Shown: positions 1 through 12,310 of the stretch, one piece after another | Layout of the letters: each line of letters starts with the position of its first letter | How positions within the stretch are numbered: the first letter of the stretch is position 1 | Assembly: GCA_014898425.1 (NCBI GenBank) | Contig: RCSZ01000001.1 | Span: forward strand, 2,294,001-2,358,000 | Direction: 5' to 3' | DNA length: 64,000 bases | From: Botryotinia globosa | Taxonomy: Eukaryota > Ascomycota > Leotiomycetes > Helotiales > Sclerotiniaceae | The notes under the pieces: generated by a model | What the model was told of the DNA's origin: nothing | Seen by the model: only the letters and a program-made list of their open reading frames with translations | Database searches by the model: none | Made by a program: the position numbers and the translations under genes

Positions 1-297
1 TGCAAAACTAGCGTAAAGTGCGATATTCGACTCATTTGACGGGCCAGGGGCCACCAATCCAGCTCCGCCAAGCCCATTGAGAGCGTTGAACATACCAGGA
101 CATAGTAGACAAATGACGGCAACAATTGAAAGCTGAACTGACGGTGAGGTGATTGGAGGAAGTTGTAAGAAACTGAATTTGCAAGTATGATGTATTAGGG
201 AAATTTCGCCTGACAGACATGGAGTCTCAAGGTAACTCGAACTGGTACTATGCTCATTGCTAGGTCTGCTTGTGGTATGAGATCGCGTGATACTCAT
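1..297 (-). CDS. UNC93-like MFS transporter, 5' part only (cut by window edge)
   Basis: A minus-strand frame opens at ATG 297 and runs without a stop off the left edge, giving the first 99 residues. Residues 1-50 look polar and cytosolic. Residues 54-67 are hydrophobic and would be the first membrane span. Residues 67-80 (PGMFNALNGLGGAG) followed by an Asn/Ser-rich loop and ALYASFA match the start of the fungal UNC-93/DUF895 branch of the major facilitator superfamily, where the motif is typically PGMFNALNGLGGGGQ. Members are multi-span plasma or vacuolar membrane proteins of poorly known substrate. A CAG at about 138 could instead be an intron acceptor, so the exact N-terminus is uncertain. 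Everything after the first span lies outside the window. Confidence 0.72.
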   Translation of the reverse strand, partial: MSITRSHTTSRPSNEHSTSSSYLETPCLSGEISLIHHTCKFSFLQLPPITSPSVQLSIVAVICLLCPGMFNALNGLGGAGLVAPGPSNESNIALYASFA

Positions 298-2190
298 CTT
301 TCAGAGCCGATACTATAACACGATGACGAAGAGGGTGGTATGCTGAGGAAGGTTTAAGATGAGGAAAGAGAGCATCACTATCTTCCCATGATCATACTAT
401 ATCAAGATAAGACTTAGCAGTGATCCCCCTCGTACCTGCCCTACATATCCAACAGAGATGTTCGAAAAGCGGAGTAATCAATATAATCACCATATCCTGC
501 CAGTGGGTAGGCGAGCAGACATCGTATTTGCATACGTAATCAGACGAGAGTGCAGTAGCATCAATATAAAGATGAGACCAGAAACTCCATTTATGTCATG
601 TTGCATGTGTCTCTACAGGATCTTTGCGGGTTACCCCAGGATAAGCGGGAGTAACGGGTTGGCCGTTGAACATCATCACAGTCGCTGTTCCACTGGGAGA
701 GCCTAGTAACTCCAGAATATGATATCGGCCCCCACTATCCGAATGTTGTGTTTTTGTCATGTTGAAAAATTACTACCCAGTTCCACTGCGACCCAAAAGC
801 TTAAGAGAGAGAAGGAGGAGGACATAATGTGAAACCGAATACCTGGTAAAAGGAAGGAAGGGCGATGTTGAGATGTAAGGGTGAAAGACTAACGTCACGT
901 GGTTCCCCCAAAAGTATATCTTCCTCGATTTGATGTTACATAAAATGGAGATAATCATCTTATCTCATCTCATCGTTGATTCACTCGAAATTCTACGTTA
1001 ATAATGTTATTACCCGCAACCTGATGCGGGATATTGATTCAAGATTGGGTCCAATTCCATCTCCTCTCATTGCCCGTTCCATATACACATGCATCTGTTG
1101 ATCGTTTAGAAATCAAACTTCTAGTAAAGCTCAAATTGGTTAACATTACTTGATAACGGAGAACCCGGTTACTCTTCAACATTGAAATAGAACCCAAGCT
1201 ATCCTGGAGTTTTTTTTGGAGTTATCCTCACAGTCAGCTTGGCTTTAAAATCACAATGTACTGTATGTATAGGGTGTCTGCATTCTTGAGTAACGCCACT
1301 ATGGAAGGTGGGTCGGGAGAGTAGCGTCGTGCTTCGAAGGAATCCAATCTGTTCTCCACAGATACCTCGCACATATCGTATATCGTACAACGCAAGTGAA
1401 TCTTACAATAAAATACGCATGGGTGTGTCTGGTGCTTGGCACGTGTGCAGATGTATGAAAGCCAGTCCACTCGGTCTCCATTCGCTTGCCATCATGTGGG
1501 AAGTAACACTATCCAAAACCTCCACCTAATGGCTACTGACCGCATTCCTCGAGCCATAATTACTCGTATATGAATACCAAGTTTCGATACGGAGGCTCTA
1601 GATTCCTCCCGTGTGAAACCTATCTCTACCACCCCGCACCTTCCCCTTTGCCCCATCATGGGAGCTACGGTATCGGGTTTATTAACAGATATCTGAAAAT
1701 AGAGTCGACTCAAAACAAACAGTTTTGCAGATGCTCATGGTTTCTTACTTCGATCCTTTATGTCATGACACCTTCCTTTGATTGCTCGTATTTCTTATTA
1801 CCAACAGAGCGTGCCGGCAAAGTAGTTTGCTATTCCCCGGCTCGCGGTGTGTTTTTTGTTGATTCTAACAAACGAAATAGTGGTTTCGTAATTTGCTGAG
1901 GCGCGGCTTCAGATCTAGATGGTTGACATGCATCTTGTGGTGACGCGAGAATCTTGGACGCCCTTCTATCCTAGTCTCCCGCACTCTTGCGATCAAGAGT
2001 ATACTAGGCCCCGATGCATTCGAAGAGGCCCTTGTAACTGCTGTTGTCGCCTCTATCATTCTTTATCTTATAAATTGAGTTACGTTGTCCGTGTCCCGCA
2101 CTTCCTCAACACCATTCCACAGATCTTGTACGCTTACTAGAATACTTGAAAACCACCCCCTTGGCCCCCAATATCTTTTCGACAACCAGT
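298..2190. other. Intergenic, no gene recognised
   Basis: Short open frames occur on both strands (longest about 109 codons at 1570-1899), but none has a recognisable motif, convincing splice structure or protein-like composition. This stretch probably holds the promoter of the UNC93-like gene on the left and of the glycosyltransferase gene on the right. Confidence 0.5.
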
Positions 2191-3540
2191 ATGAAGATCT
2201 CTCTTGCTGAAAAAATGCTTCCAGCGATCCTCATTTTGAATAACCGCTACTATCCGAGTTCCGCAAACTCCCCTGCTAAAGTTGGGGCGACTGCTTTTGC
2301 GTTACAAGTGATACGAGTTCTGGAGGACGCGGGGCTGTTTGGCGGCGTGATTCTCTATGATCGCCAGGACCACTTAGCGGCGCCCGTTGTACAGCCTGTG
2401 ACAAGAGATTCAAAACCATGCGTCAAACTGTCTTTCAATTTTGGCATGAACACTGTGCAAGTTCGGTATGCCTTATATGCCGCCACAGCTCTACTCATGG
2501 CAAAATTCTCAAATAGTCTACCACCAATGCTATATTATCAAACCGACACACTCCTCAGATATCATCCAAAGCGTCTACCTTATTGTGTCACCCACCACGG
2601 CCCTTTCTACGGCGACTTCACTCGCCACTTTACGGAAGGCCTTGCTGCTATAGCATATGGCTCCGAGAACAAAGCTTCTCATCTGGCAGAGACTCAGGAA
2701 GAGGGCTTGCGACAACTTAAAGCTTCTGATCGTGCCTATGTTCTACAGCATTCCAACAAACAAGGCGATTATCTCATGGAGCGAGGTATCGATCCCGCCC
2801 GAATTCGAGCACTCAATCCACCGATCCATTCAATGAGAATCTACCACCATCATAAAACAGCCAATATCGAAGAACTTGTGTCCTTTTCATCGAGTGAAAG
2901 AAATCTTATATTTACTGCCGTGGCTCGTTTAGATTATTTCAAGAATATTGAGCTATTAGTAGACTCAGTGGTGTCACTCCTCGACCGCGGAAAACTTGTA
3001 CGCTTACTGATAGTGGGCGGCGAAGAGACTTCAGACACGGCATCAGCGAGATTGATAGCCCGCGTCCCACAAAAACATAGCGCTCATGTCAAGATCACTT
3101 CCAAAATTCCGAAGGATGACATGTATGCACTCTTTGATTTTGTACGAACGCATGGAATATTCGTGTGTACATCACGTTATGAGACTCTTGGGATCACTCC
3201 ACTTGAGGCAGCCCTGAGCGGTGTAACGACAGTGATGCCTGACTGCGACCTTGTTGAAGCCTCACGTTATTTTCCCTCAAGCTTTCGCTTCGACCCTACA
3301 GTAACCGGGCTTTCGCATGTATTAGAAGGGTTCCTTAGAACTGAGTTGGAAGATTCTGGACTGGAGCTGCAATACTTCATTAACAGCTTAATTTCAGAGG
3401 AGAGATTTGTGTTTGACTTGCTGACGGCATGGTCCGAATTCTCACAGCTTGCCCTCAAAAGTTTAGCAAGTTCAAACAGTACCGCCTATAATAAACCCAC
3501 TCGACCATTGAAGATCAGAGGTCGAAGATATTCCATGTAA
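2191..3540 (+). CDS. GT4-type glycosyltransferase, intronless
   Basis: The first ATG of the frame is at 2191, giving 449 residues; the frame stays open a few codons upstream but has no earlier ATG. The protein looks like a two-domain GT-B enzyme. The N-terminal part has a Gly/Ala-rich stretch (KVGATAFALQV) and a THHGPFYGDF segment. The C-terminal half holds FTAVARLDYFKNIELLVDS, a VGGEE strand and the hallmark EX7E region RYETLGITPLEAALSG (the two Glu at about residues 331 and 339), which contacts the nucleotide-sugar donor in the GT4 family. By family it should transfer a sugar from a nucleotide sugar with retention of configuration. The acceptor cannot be predicted. There is no signal peptide or clear membrane span. 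The absence of introns in an intron-rich neighbourhood and the bacterial-like domain raise the possibility of horizontal origin, which is inference only. Confidence 0.75.
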   Translation: MKISLAEKMLPAILILNNRYYPSSANSPAKVGATAFALQVIRVLEDAGLFGGVILYDRQDHLAAPVVQPVTRDSKPCVKLSFNFGMNTVQVRYALYAATALLMAKFSNSLPPMLYYQTDTLLRYHPKRLPYCVTHHGPFYGDFTRHFTEGLAAIAYGSENKASHLAETQEEGLRQLKASDRAYVLQHSNKQGDYLMERGIDPARIRALNPPIHSMRIYHHHKTANIEELVSFSSSERNLIFTAVARLDYFKNIELLVDSVVSLLDRGKLVRLLIVGGEETSDTASARLIARVPQKHSAHVKITSKIPKDDMYALFDFVRTHGIFVCTSRYETLGITPLEAALSGVTTVMPDCDLVEASRYFPSSFRFDPTVTGLSHVLEGFLRTELEDSGLELQYFINSLISEERFVFDLLTAWSEFSQLALKSLASSNSTAYNKPTRPLKIRGRRYSM

Positions 3541-4364
3541 CCAGTTTCATATATCTCATTTCTTCTACTTGACCGAATACATAGAGGCCTGTTTGGGCGT
3601 TTCGTTAGGGGATTGATTATAGTAAAAGTTAATAGAAATAATGATATATGATTTTAAATTGAGCCATGATGCAGATCTTTTCTACTCTGTCCACGGGTAT
3701 CTTTTAACGGTTGCTAAGCCCACAATGAATCTCATATCCAATGTGAGAATATATCCATCCATCATGTGCCAAATTCCCTTTCCAAGGCTGAACCCCGATC
3801 TCGATCACTGAGCGTTATACTTGGGGACAAACGCCGTTTGAACAAAATTCAGTGCGAGCCGTTACTCTAGACATCAACTCTGGTAGAACTAAAAGCCAAG
3901 AGGAAAGCAGATTGAACGAAATCCAGATACCTTCTGCCTGCTACCTTCCAGAATCTTGCAATAAGGATGCTCGGTAGTCTGCCCAATTCCTTGGATAATA
4001 TGAAGCTATAATGGAACATTGGGACGACATCAGAAAAATGGTAGAAGCTTTGTTGAACAATATGATCAACTCCATTAAAAGTTACTTTTGTGTTCAAATC
4101 GAGGAGGTGAACATACGTTGATATTGTCAAGTTGCTTAGGTAATTTCTAGGCATTCGGATAAAAGTATTTCGGATGTTTCCTTTTAAAGAGTCGTCTTTC
4201 ATTGGCTGTATCATTCCAGGAATTCCAGTACCCACTGAAAACGCCGCTAGTAAATTGCACCCGTAGACGCGTTCCTAGCTCTATGTAATAAATTGTGTAT
4301 CTGACGTTGAGGTGAAATTGTTAAACATGAAATTCTGCCCTCGTCAATGACATAGGTGAGAACT
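3541..4364. other. Intergenic between glycosyltransferase and hir1
   Basis: AT-rich. A 122-codon minus-strand frame at 3867-4235 shows no recognisable domain and is probably spurious. The right end must contain the hir1 promoter. Confidence 0.5.
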
Positions 4365-7300
4365 ATGAAATTTATTAAGCCATCTTGGCTTTCTCACAGC
4401 GGTAAGGCTGCTTCTATTATCTACAGATCAATTTACCCAAGAACTGGCTACTTGTATTGTTCTATTGAAGTCGCGTTTGGCTAACTTTTGCGCTCAATGC
4501 GCCTCGACATCTAGGAGAGCAGAAAGACCACGAAGTCTACAGTCTCCATGTATCGCCCGATGGTAAACGACTGGCGACAGCCGCTGGAGGTAAGATGGAG
4601 CATTCTAATCGCCGCATTTGCAAAGATCATTGCTAAATACTCGAAATAGATGGCCACGTTAGAATTTGGTCCACCGAGGCGATTCTCGGGGCAGCGGGGG
4701 AAAATCCACCTGCAATACCAAGGCAATTATGCCATATGAGTTATCATTCAGGCACTATACATACTGTTCGGTTCTCGCCAAACGGACGATGGTTAGCTTC
4801 TGGAGCGGACGACAAGATTATTTGTATCTATCAACTGGATACACAACCAGCAGCGCATTCTGCATCTTTTGGTATTTCTGAGCTTTCGATGTAGCGGGCG
4901 GACAACAAGATAAATGCTGACGAGTATTAGGAACCAATGAACCACCACCAGTAGAGAATTGGAAAATTGTTAAGCGTCTAATCGGACATGATAGCGATGT
5001 ACAGGATCTTGGATGGGCTTACGATTCTTCGATAATGGTATCCGTAGGGCTGGACTCGAAGATTGTTGTTTGGTCGGGGCATACATTTGAAAAACTCAAA
5101 ACTCTATCGGTTCACCAGAGTCACGTCAAAGGAATTACATTCGATCCCGCAAACAAATTCTTTGCGACTGCTAGTGATGATCGAACGATCAAGCTCTTTC
5201 GATTTACCTCACCACCACCCAATGCTACCGCTTACGAGTGCATGAACAACTTTACTTTTGAGCACTCAATAGCGGCACCATTTAATTCGTCGCCTCTCAC
5301 GACATACTTCCGACGATGTTCTTGGTCTCCAGATGGTAACCACATAGCCGCAGCAAACGCAGTCAACGGGCCTGTGAGCTCCGTTGCAATTGTGAATCGA
5401 GGGGCCTGGGACAGTGATATTAATCTAATTGGCCACGAAGGTCCGGTGGAGGTTTGCACATTTTCGCCACGTTTGTTTAGCAAGAATGAATTCACCTCAG
5501 AAACTACGGATCAAAATGGCTATAGTACACAGCCTCTGGTTACGGTAATCGCCTGTGCTGGACAGGACAAAAGTTTAAGTATTTGGAATACAAGCAGTTC
5601 TCGGCCATTACTCATTTGCCAACAGTTGGCCAGAAAGTCAATTTCTGATCTTGCTTGGTCACCAGATGGACTTTCTCTCTTCGTCGCGAGCTTAGATGGA
5701 ACGATAATTGCTGCACACTTCTTGAAGGGCGAGCTAGGACATATCGCACCACTGATGGAAAATGAGAAAGCTTTGAATAAATTTGGTGGCAATCGCAAAG
5801 GCGCTGGTGTTGTAGAAGACGTTTCATCTATCCAATTGGAAGAGATAAGCAGGGCCGATGAACGTCAAAAAACAGAAGGGAAGATGAGTGCTCTTATGGG
5901 AGGCTCCGGTCCAGTAGTGGTCAATAATGGAAACTCGTCGTCAACCGCAATGACTGGGGTAATCAATGCAGCCCCAACTACGAATGGCAAGGCTGCACAA
6001 CAACCAGAGACCCAACAGCCAGCACTAGCTGATCCTAATGCAGATAGATTGGACGCTCTAAAACAACGAGTTACAATCACGAAAGAGGGGAAAAAGCGTG
6101 TAGCGCCCTTACTTGTCTCTGCGTCAAGTACAGGACTGTCATCTTTACCTCAATCTCAGCTCATGGCATCGAGCTCCAACAATGTTCAGAACGAAGCCCC
6201 AGTATCAATATTAGATTTATCCAAACCTTACGATGGACTCCCAAGAGGTGGCCTTACGGCTATGCTGTTAGGTAATAAGAGGAAAGCCATTGTTATAGAA
6301 GGTGATGAAGAAGAGGAGGAGGATGAATATCCTAATAAGCGATCAGCGCCAGCTGCTGGACCCGTTCCGATAGTAATCAATGGGGTTAGTGGACTGGAGA
6401 ATGCATTACCAATACCACCGGTCAACGGCGTCGTTCCAACCCCAGAGTTCATTCGGCCAGCTGTTGTCAACCCATCTCTGTCGGTTAGTCAGGTACGCTT
6501 AGCAGTACCGAAAATAAGAAGCCACGTCGTCAGATCCCTCAACCGTGGCAACCTTGCATCAGCAAATGGTAACGGTGCTGGAGGATCCGATGAGGGCGCA
6601 AAACTATCCGAGGATGTGATATTGGAGGCCCGGAATCCCATTGTGATAGCGCCCGTTCAAGTCAAAGACCCTTGCCGAATCAGCACCATCAAACGAGGTA
6701 TCACACTATGGCAAGACTTTCTTCCTAGGGCTGTCATTTTAGTTACAGGTAACAAGAATTTTTGGGCGGCCGCTTGTGAAGATGGAAGTATTTACACATG
6801 GACCCCTGCGGGTCGCAGGATATTCAACGCTCTCGTGACTGAATCTCAACCAGTCATCCTTGAATGCCGAGGCTGGTGGTTACTCTGCATTACAGCTGTT
6901 GGGATGTGCCATGTTTGGAACCTCAAAACTCTCGCCTCACCACATCCGCCTGTCTCCATGGCGCCAATTTTAGAAATTGCAATGCACTCATTAGGCACTC
7001 ATACAACATTTGCTCCAGGTGTAACATCGGCCCATCTTAACTCAACTGGTCATGTCATTGTTACACTCAGCAACGGTGACGGTTACATGTACTCCCCTAA
7101 GATGTTCGTTTGGCAGCGATTGTCTGAAGCATGGTGGGCTGTTGGTAGTCAGTACTGGAACTCTAATGACTCCTCAATCAGTCATTTGCAATCTACAGGG
7201 GTTGGTCCCGAGATTCGTAAAGACGGTGAGATTGATAGCTCAAACTTATCGGCAGGGATCATTCCTCACCTGGAAAGGCATACTACCGGCGAAGTATTAC

Positions 7301-7797
7301 TTAAAGGTAGAGCCTACCACCTCCAACGACTCATCAAAACATTACTCTCCAAAGATGGTTTCGAGGGCTTTGAATCAGGTGTCAGCATTGCTCATCTCGA
7401 AAATCGCGTTGCTGCTGCCTTGCAGCTTCAAGCTAAGGATGATTTCCGTCTCTACCTGTTCATGTACGCGAAACGACTCGGTGCAGAGGGCCTCAAGAAC
7501 AAGATTGAGGAACTTCTGCGCAGTATCATTGGTGGAATTTTACAAGAAAAAAGCGATCTTTCCATAGCTGAAAAGGGCGAAGGATGGATGAGTGAGGATG
7601 ACCAATTGTGTGGATGGGACCGGAAAGAGCTCCTGAAAGGAGTTGTACTAATATTGGGTAAGCCTTCCTCTTCGCTCATCTGAATATGTTTCAAGGTCTA
7701 TATGCTAATTCACCTTACAGGCAAATATCGAGATTCGCAAAGACTGACGGTACAATATGCGAGGGTTCTCGATATGGTCGACCACGAGACTATCTGA
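4365..7797 (+). CDS. hir1: Histone chaperone HIR1 (HIRA family)
   Basis: Five exons: 4365-4401, 4515-4589, 4650-4871, 4931-7657 and 7721-7797. They give 1045 residues with all phases consistent. The 12-codon first exon starts MKFIKPSWLSHS, the usual HIR1 start, and splices into GEQKDHEVYSLHVSPDGKRL. Residues 1 to about 400 are WD40 repeats (SPDGKRLATAAGDGHVRIWS, SPNGRWLASGADDKIICIY, PANKFFATASDDRTIKLF). KQRVTITKEGKKRV near residue 490 is the B-domain that binds ASF1 in HIRA proteins. An acidic run follows (EGDEEEEEDEY). The C-terminal Hira domain includes VSMAPILEIAMHSLGTHT and WQRLSEAWWAVGSQYWN. HIR1 acts in the nucleus in the HIR complex, depositing H3-H4 independently of replication and repressing histone genes. 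The terminal exon encodes the conserved GKYRDSQRLTVQYARVL ending. No defect was seen. Confidence 0.95.
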
Positions 7798-10364
7798 GCA
7801 ACACATTTTCCATGGATGGATGGCTTCATTGCAGCGGCGTTGTGGATGGATGATTGGGCTTTATATGAGGGGATATCTGGAATCGGTGTCCTTGGTCTTG
7901 GCTTGGCAATTTCGCCCGTGAGCGAATATCATGTAATCATTGATAATACCCTGTATGTGATTATGAAAAGCGGTTTGAAAATATTCCTGTTCGGTTGATT
8001 TCTAGTGTGAATAATATGATATCGATTTTGGATATGACAGAATTGTTCGGCAACGGTTCTCAACGACGCAATAGCGTCTTTGTGACTCGTGCATCTGGGA
8101 GACTATTGGTCAACACATCTCTACCAAAATACTCGGCACAGACTAAGTTGCGGGAGCTAGATATTAGACTCAGAATACATTGTTCTGTTGCACGTCTTTA
8201 TGGTTGTACAACTAGAATGGCGGGGAATTTAGTTCGATGTGGGGAGCTGGCTAGTGGCGAATGAAATACTATATTATACTCATTACCTAGTATCAGTTTC
8301 CAAGAGAAGAGGCATGATGGTAAAGAATACTTACAGCATCATTCATTATTCGTTGCAAGGAACTGTCTTCAAATGGCCATAAGATTTTTATACTAGCCGA
8401 TGCATAAAATACGTAGCCTTTATGAACCAATAATCCCTTCGAGAGCGAGAATCTCGAGGTCTAGACAGCGAAGTTATAGTCTGGAACCTATATGTCAAAG
8501 ATTCGAAGGATGATGACTGTTTCCGAGTCATGTTATATGATATATCAAAAAAAAAACAGACTATCACACATTTTTGGAAAATACCCGGATATCTAGTGGA
8601 AAGTTCGGGTAGCACACCGTGAAACCCCATGCCGAAAGTTTGGGTTGAAATGCCGAGGTTCCGAGATCGGTTTTGTATAATTTCTCTCATGTTGAAATCA
8701 AATTTCTCGTATATTGAATTTATGGTTTCGGGTTGCGGATCAAGTTGGTTGAGAAAGGAGATCTTTGTGTTTGTTGTGAACATTCTGTAATACACTATGA
8801 ATACTTTGAATTATGATGCTCGATCATGGCATATTATCTATTGTGATTGTGAAAGGTACAAGACCTATTTCTGGCATCTACCCAAGTCTCACTATACCAT
8901 TACAAACAATAAAGTTTGGAATCAGCAATTGAATATCTATAATAATCGGCTTCAGCGGAAAGAGGTGGAAAGTCCCACTATCTCCATGTAATTTGATAAA
9001 TCGTTCTGGCCTGGTTTCGAAAAGATATAACTTGGTAGATAGATCTCATTGCTCAACTACAACTCAGATAATGGACACTCTCATCTAATAGAAGGAAAAG
9101 GTATGTCTTCCGCAGCATGACAACTATATACCTTCAATGATCCCATTCGAACGTGTAAAATGACCTATACTTGGTAAGAGTCCACAACTACTCCGAATGT
9201 TGCCTCATCCCATCGGAGCGAAGATATAGCCATGATATCATTCCTCTGTATCGAAATCTCAGGGGTATTCAATCAACAATATCGATCGGGAAATATTCGC
9301 AATCGCGCAGCCATTGGACCGAAAATGCATTGCCAGAGTCAACGCAACGTCAATGTCGATATGTGGGCATTGACCTGTATCTAATGCTCATACATAATAT
9401 ATTCAAAATCATTCATCTGGCCAGCCCTCAGTAGATATTTCAGGCGGAGAGTCCTAGACGAGAACTCAATAGCATCGCCACCATAAACAAACAATTCGAC
9501 ATGCAAAATAGTGTAATTGGGGTGGTCAGAGCAAGAGGCTGAATTATCTTGCCCTATAAAAAAAGGTGATCAAGATTTCCAATCTCGTCCTGAGTATGCG
9601 GAACTCCGAGATCGACCATGTAATAATTAGTCCAAAATTATGCTCCAGTTTCTTGTTGATCCAGGCGTCTAATTTTGTCATGCTGATCAACAGTCTTTCC
9701 AAAAACCTTGCAGATCACTATGGCTTTCACAAAAAAAATCTTGCAAACGGAGAAAATGACAGATGTAGACTCTCTCATGAACAGACGGTGAATGAATAGG
9801 TTGTGAATGGGCGTGTTGATACTATTTACGAAAAGGTTCAGTCTTGAGCTAATTGCTAAGCATGTTAACATTCTGAATTTGAAGCATGAAGCAGCTTTCG
9901 CTGTTTTGAAGTAAAAAATTCCTCTCATTACGACCAGCGACATTTATAGCGAGACTCTTTTCGGAGCAGACTTTCGTTTTTCATGAGTACGGAAGTCAAC
10001 GACTCTCTTACTTGAAATCCTGTTGTGGCCTCAGTTGCCCATCACTCAACCATTTCAACATTAAGTTGACTGGTAGTTGTGGCCTTCATAGCAATCACCA
10101 CACCCTTTCTCCTGGGTTTATCCACCTCAAACCTCCTTTCAGCACGCAACACCAGAGATGACAGCAACTACCTTTATGCAGCTACACATCCACGTTACGT
10201 CGTGTGCAATTCTAGGCGGATGTAAAGCTGTCAAATCCCGTCATAAATGGGACTGTGATAGTCATATGGGCTAGCCAGCAACAGATGGGCTTCAGTAGAC
10301 CTCAAGGAATTAGAATTGCCGAACCTATTCTCCAGGTAAATACATTTACAGATGCTTAGAATAA
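7798..10364. other. Intergenic, 2.6 kb, no gene recognised
   Basis: AT-rich sequence with only short frames (at most about 135 codons), none protein-like. It lies between the 3' ends of hir1 (plus) and the VIB-1-like gene (minus), so it contains two 3' flanks. A T-rich run and short homopolymers were the only structure noticed. Confidence 0.5.
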
Positions 10365-12310
10365 TCAATCATCTGCTGAAAAGTATCTCTTGGTCTTGGC
10401 CTTCCCTTGTTGCGCTTTGAAATCATCTGGGATGACTGTATGATGTACAACATGAGGTCTATAAATTGCATCTACTGGTGGCATCCTATAGATATTTGTC
10501 AGTATACTTTTTTGATACCTATTGTGGCATTCGCTCATGTTGAGTCCATCCATCCTATTTGATCCCTCGTGCTCGATGGCTGACATCAACAGCCACATTT
10601 GACCAAAAAATGATAGATGGATGACACACAGCCAGCAACGGGAATGGGAGACTAACCAATCATCCAAGCTCAAAGGGAAGTACTCATAAAGTGCTTCTTC
10701 ATTGTCTTCGGGACTACCCACACTGATGGCTTTCTTCGAACACCCAATCTTTTCATTCGCGCCGCTATCCTTCTCCGAACTACCTTTTTGGCTTACACGT
10801 CTATCTCTATCTCTGTCCGAGAGACCGGATGTGTTTCTAGAAGGAACCTGAGAGTTTGAAAATCCCGTGTCGTCATCAGCTAGAGATAGATCTATTGGGG
10901 CTGCAGAAGACTGGGATGAAGTCTTGATATTTGTGGAATCTGTTTTCCAACGAGTTTTAGGAACAGGGGGACGATTGTGAGATGAGTTCCTCTTCGCACG
11001 GTGTGAAGGAGTAGGTGGCTGGTCGGGTGTTAGAGATGAAGATGTGAGGCTAGGCCAATCAGGTGAGTCTAGTGGTTGCTGAGAATTATCAGTCCCATAT
11101 TCACCACAAAAAGTTTAAAATTTGTTTTAAAGAGGGGTTGAGAATAATGCGGAGATGTACCTGAACAGCATTCGGAGCGTAGAAGCGATAGGAAGATTGA
11201 GAGGTTGCCGGATCGACTTTTACCGTCGGTCCGGCTTCATTGCTCATAGTCCTGGATTTTGGCTCCCCCTTCTTCTCACTAAGGGGCACATCTTTCCTGC
11301 TGTCAAAATTTCTCGGACTTCTCCCTCTCACAATGATTGCTCCGGATTGAATCTCTGTCAACTTAACCTGTTCCCCCGTAGCTAACGTAGCCATCAAATT
11401 GATTTGTATGACATAATGTTGCTGCAGCCCTTTCCTCCTTCCATTGTTTGCCGTCGCATGTTTGAATTGCAATCGCTTCCACGCTATAGGAATGGAGACA
11501 CAAGTAGGATCCAGCTCCGGATTGATGCTCAAGTCCAAGGGCCATTGTGGTGGGGCTGCGCCAGCTTTATCTTCAGAAGTCATCCCATTCGCTGTCTTCC
11601 ATGGCACGCTAATAATTTCGGTACTCTTCCCCTCAATGCTTTCTAGAGCAGACATCGTCGCAGTCAGATTATATATTGGAACATGTTGGCCTTGTTCATT
11701 TATTATTCTCGTGATGGATCTTGATAAGACAATGGTCCCAGAAATTTGAAATAGATTCCGTCGATAGCAAGTTAATTCCATTGGTCTCCCCACAGTCTCA
11801 CTACCAAATACATCTTCGGCCACGAAGAACATCCCATATAATTCTGCACTCATTGCTGGCCAAGTTTGTCCATTATCATCTAATGTTGGCACTTTCATTA
11901 TCGGTGCGCCAAATCCGAGTAATTTATTATCCGGGTCGCTAGAATTGATATCGCCATTATTTTCTGGATTTGGGTCATCGAGCAGTGACTCGAAAGGCCC
12001 AGAGTTGTAGGAAAAAGGATCTTCAAAAGTAGTAGAAAATGCGTCAGATATTTCGTACGAGGGTGTAAATGGTAATGAGGGCATTCCTATATGGACATCT
12101 TCCCTTCTCCTTGGCTGTTAGTACATGCACTCTTCTTTCCTTAGGGCTCCTCAGGAATAAAACATACAACAACCCGTCCGCCTCGAAATTCAAATCGTGT
12201 TCGAAAGTATCCATGTTGAATTGATTACTCCTTGAGCCCGGAGCTGTTAATCGTAGAATGTTGTGAGGAGAAGTTGATGATGAAATGGTCAAAGTATCAT
12301 ACGCTGCCAT
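10365..12310 (-). CDS. NDT80/PhoG-domain transcription factor, VIB-1/XprG type
   Basis: Proposed exons on the minus strand: 12310-12168, 12109-11161, 11078-10657 and 10485-10365, 544 residues. The central region, from about GQTWPAMSAELYGMFFVAED to SGAIIVRGRSPRNFDSRKD, is an NDT80/PhoG DNA-binding fold, including ISGTIVLSRSITRII and VPIYNLTATMSALESI. A Ser/Pro-rich linker follows. The last two exons join as DDW-MPPVDAIYRPHVVHHT and end KTKRYFSADD, the tail I associate with VIB-1 (N. crassa) and XprG (A. nidulans). Those proteins control extracellular proteases, nutrient-starvation responses and heterokaryon incompatibility. The splice junctions at 11161/11078 and 10657/10485 are convincing. 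The first intron (12167-12110) is weak: it needs an AAG acceptor close to its TACTAAC branch, so translation could instead begin at ATG 12084. Class assignment is from memory of motifs. Confidence 0.8.
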
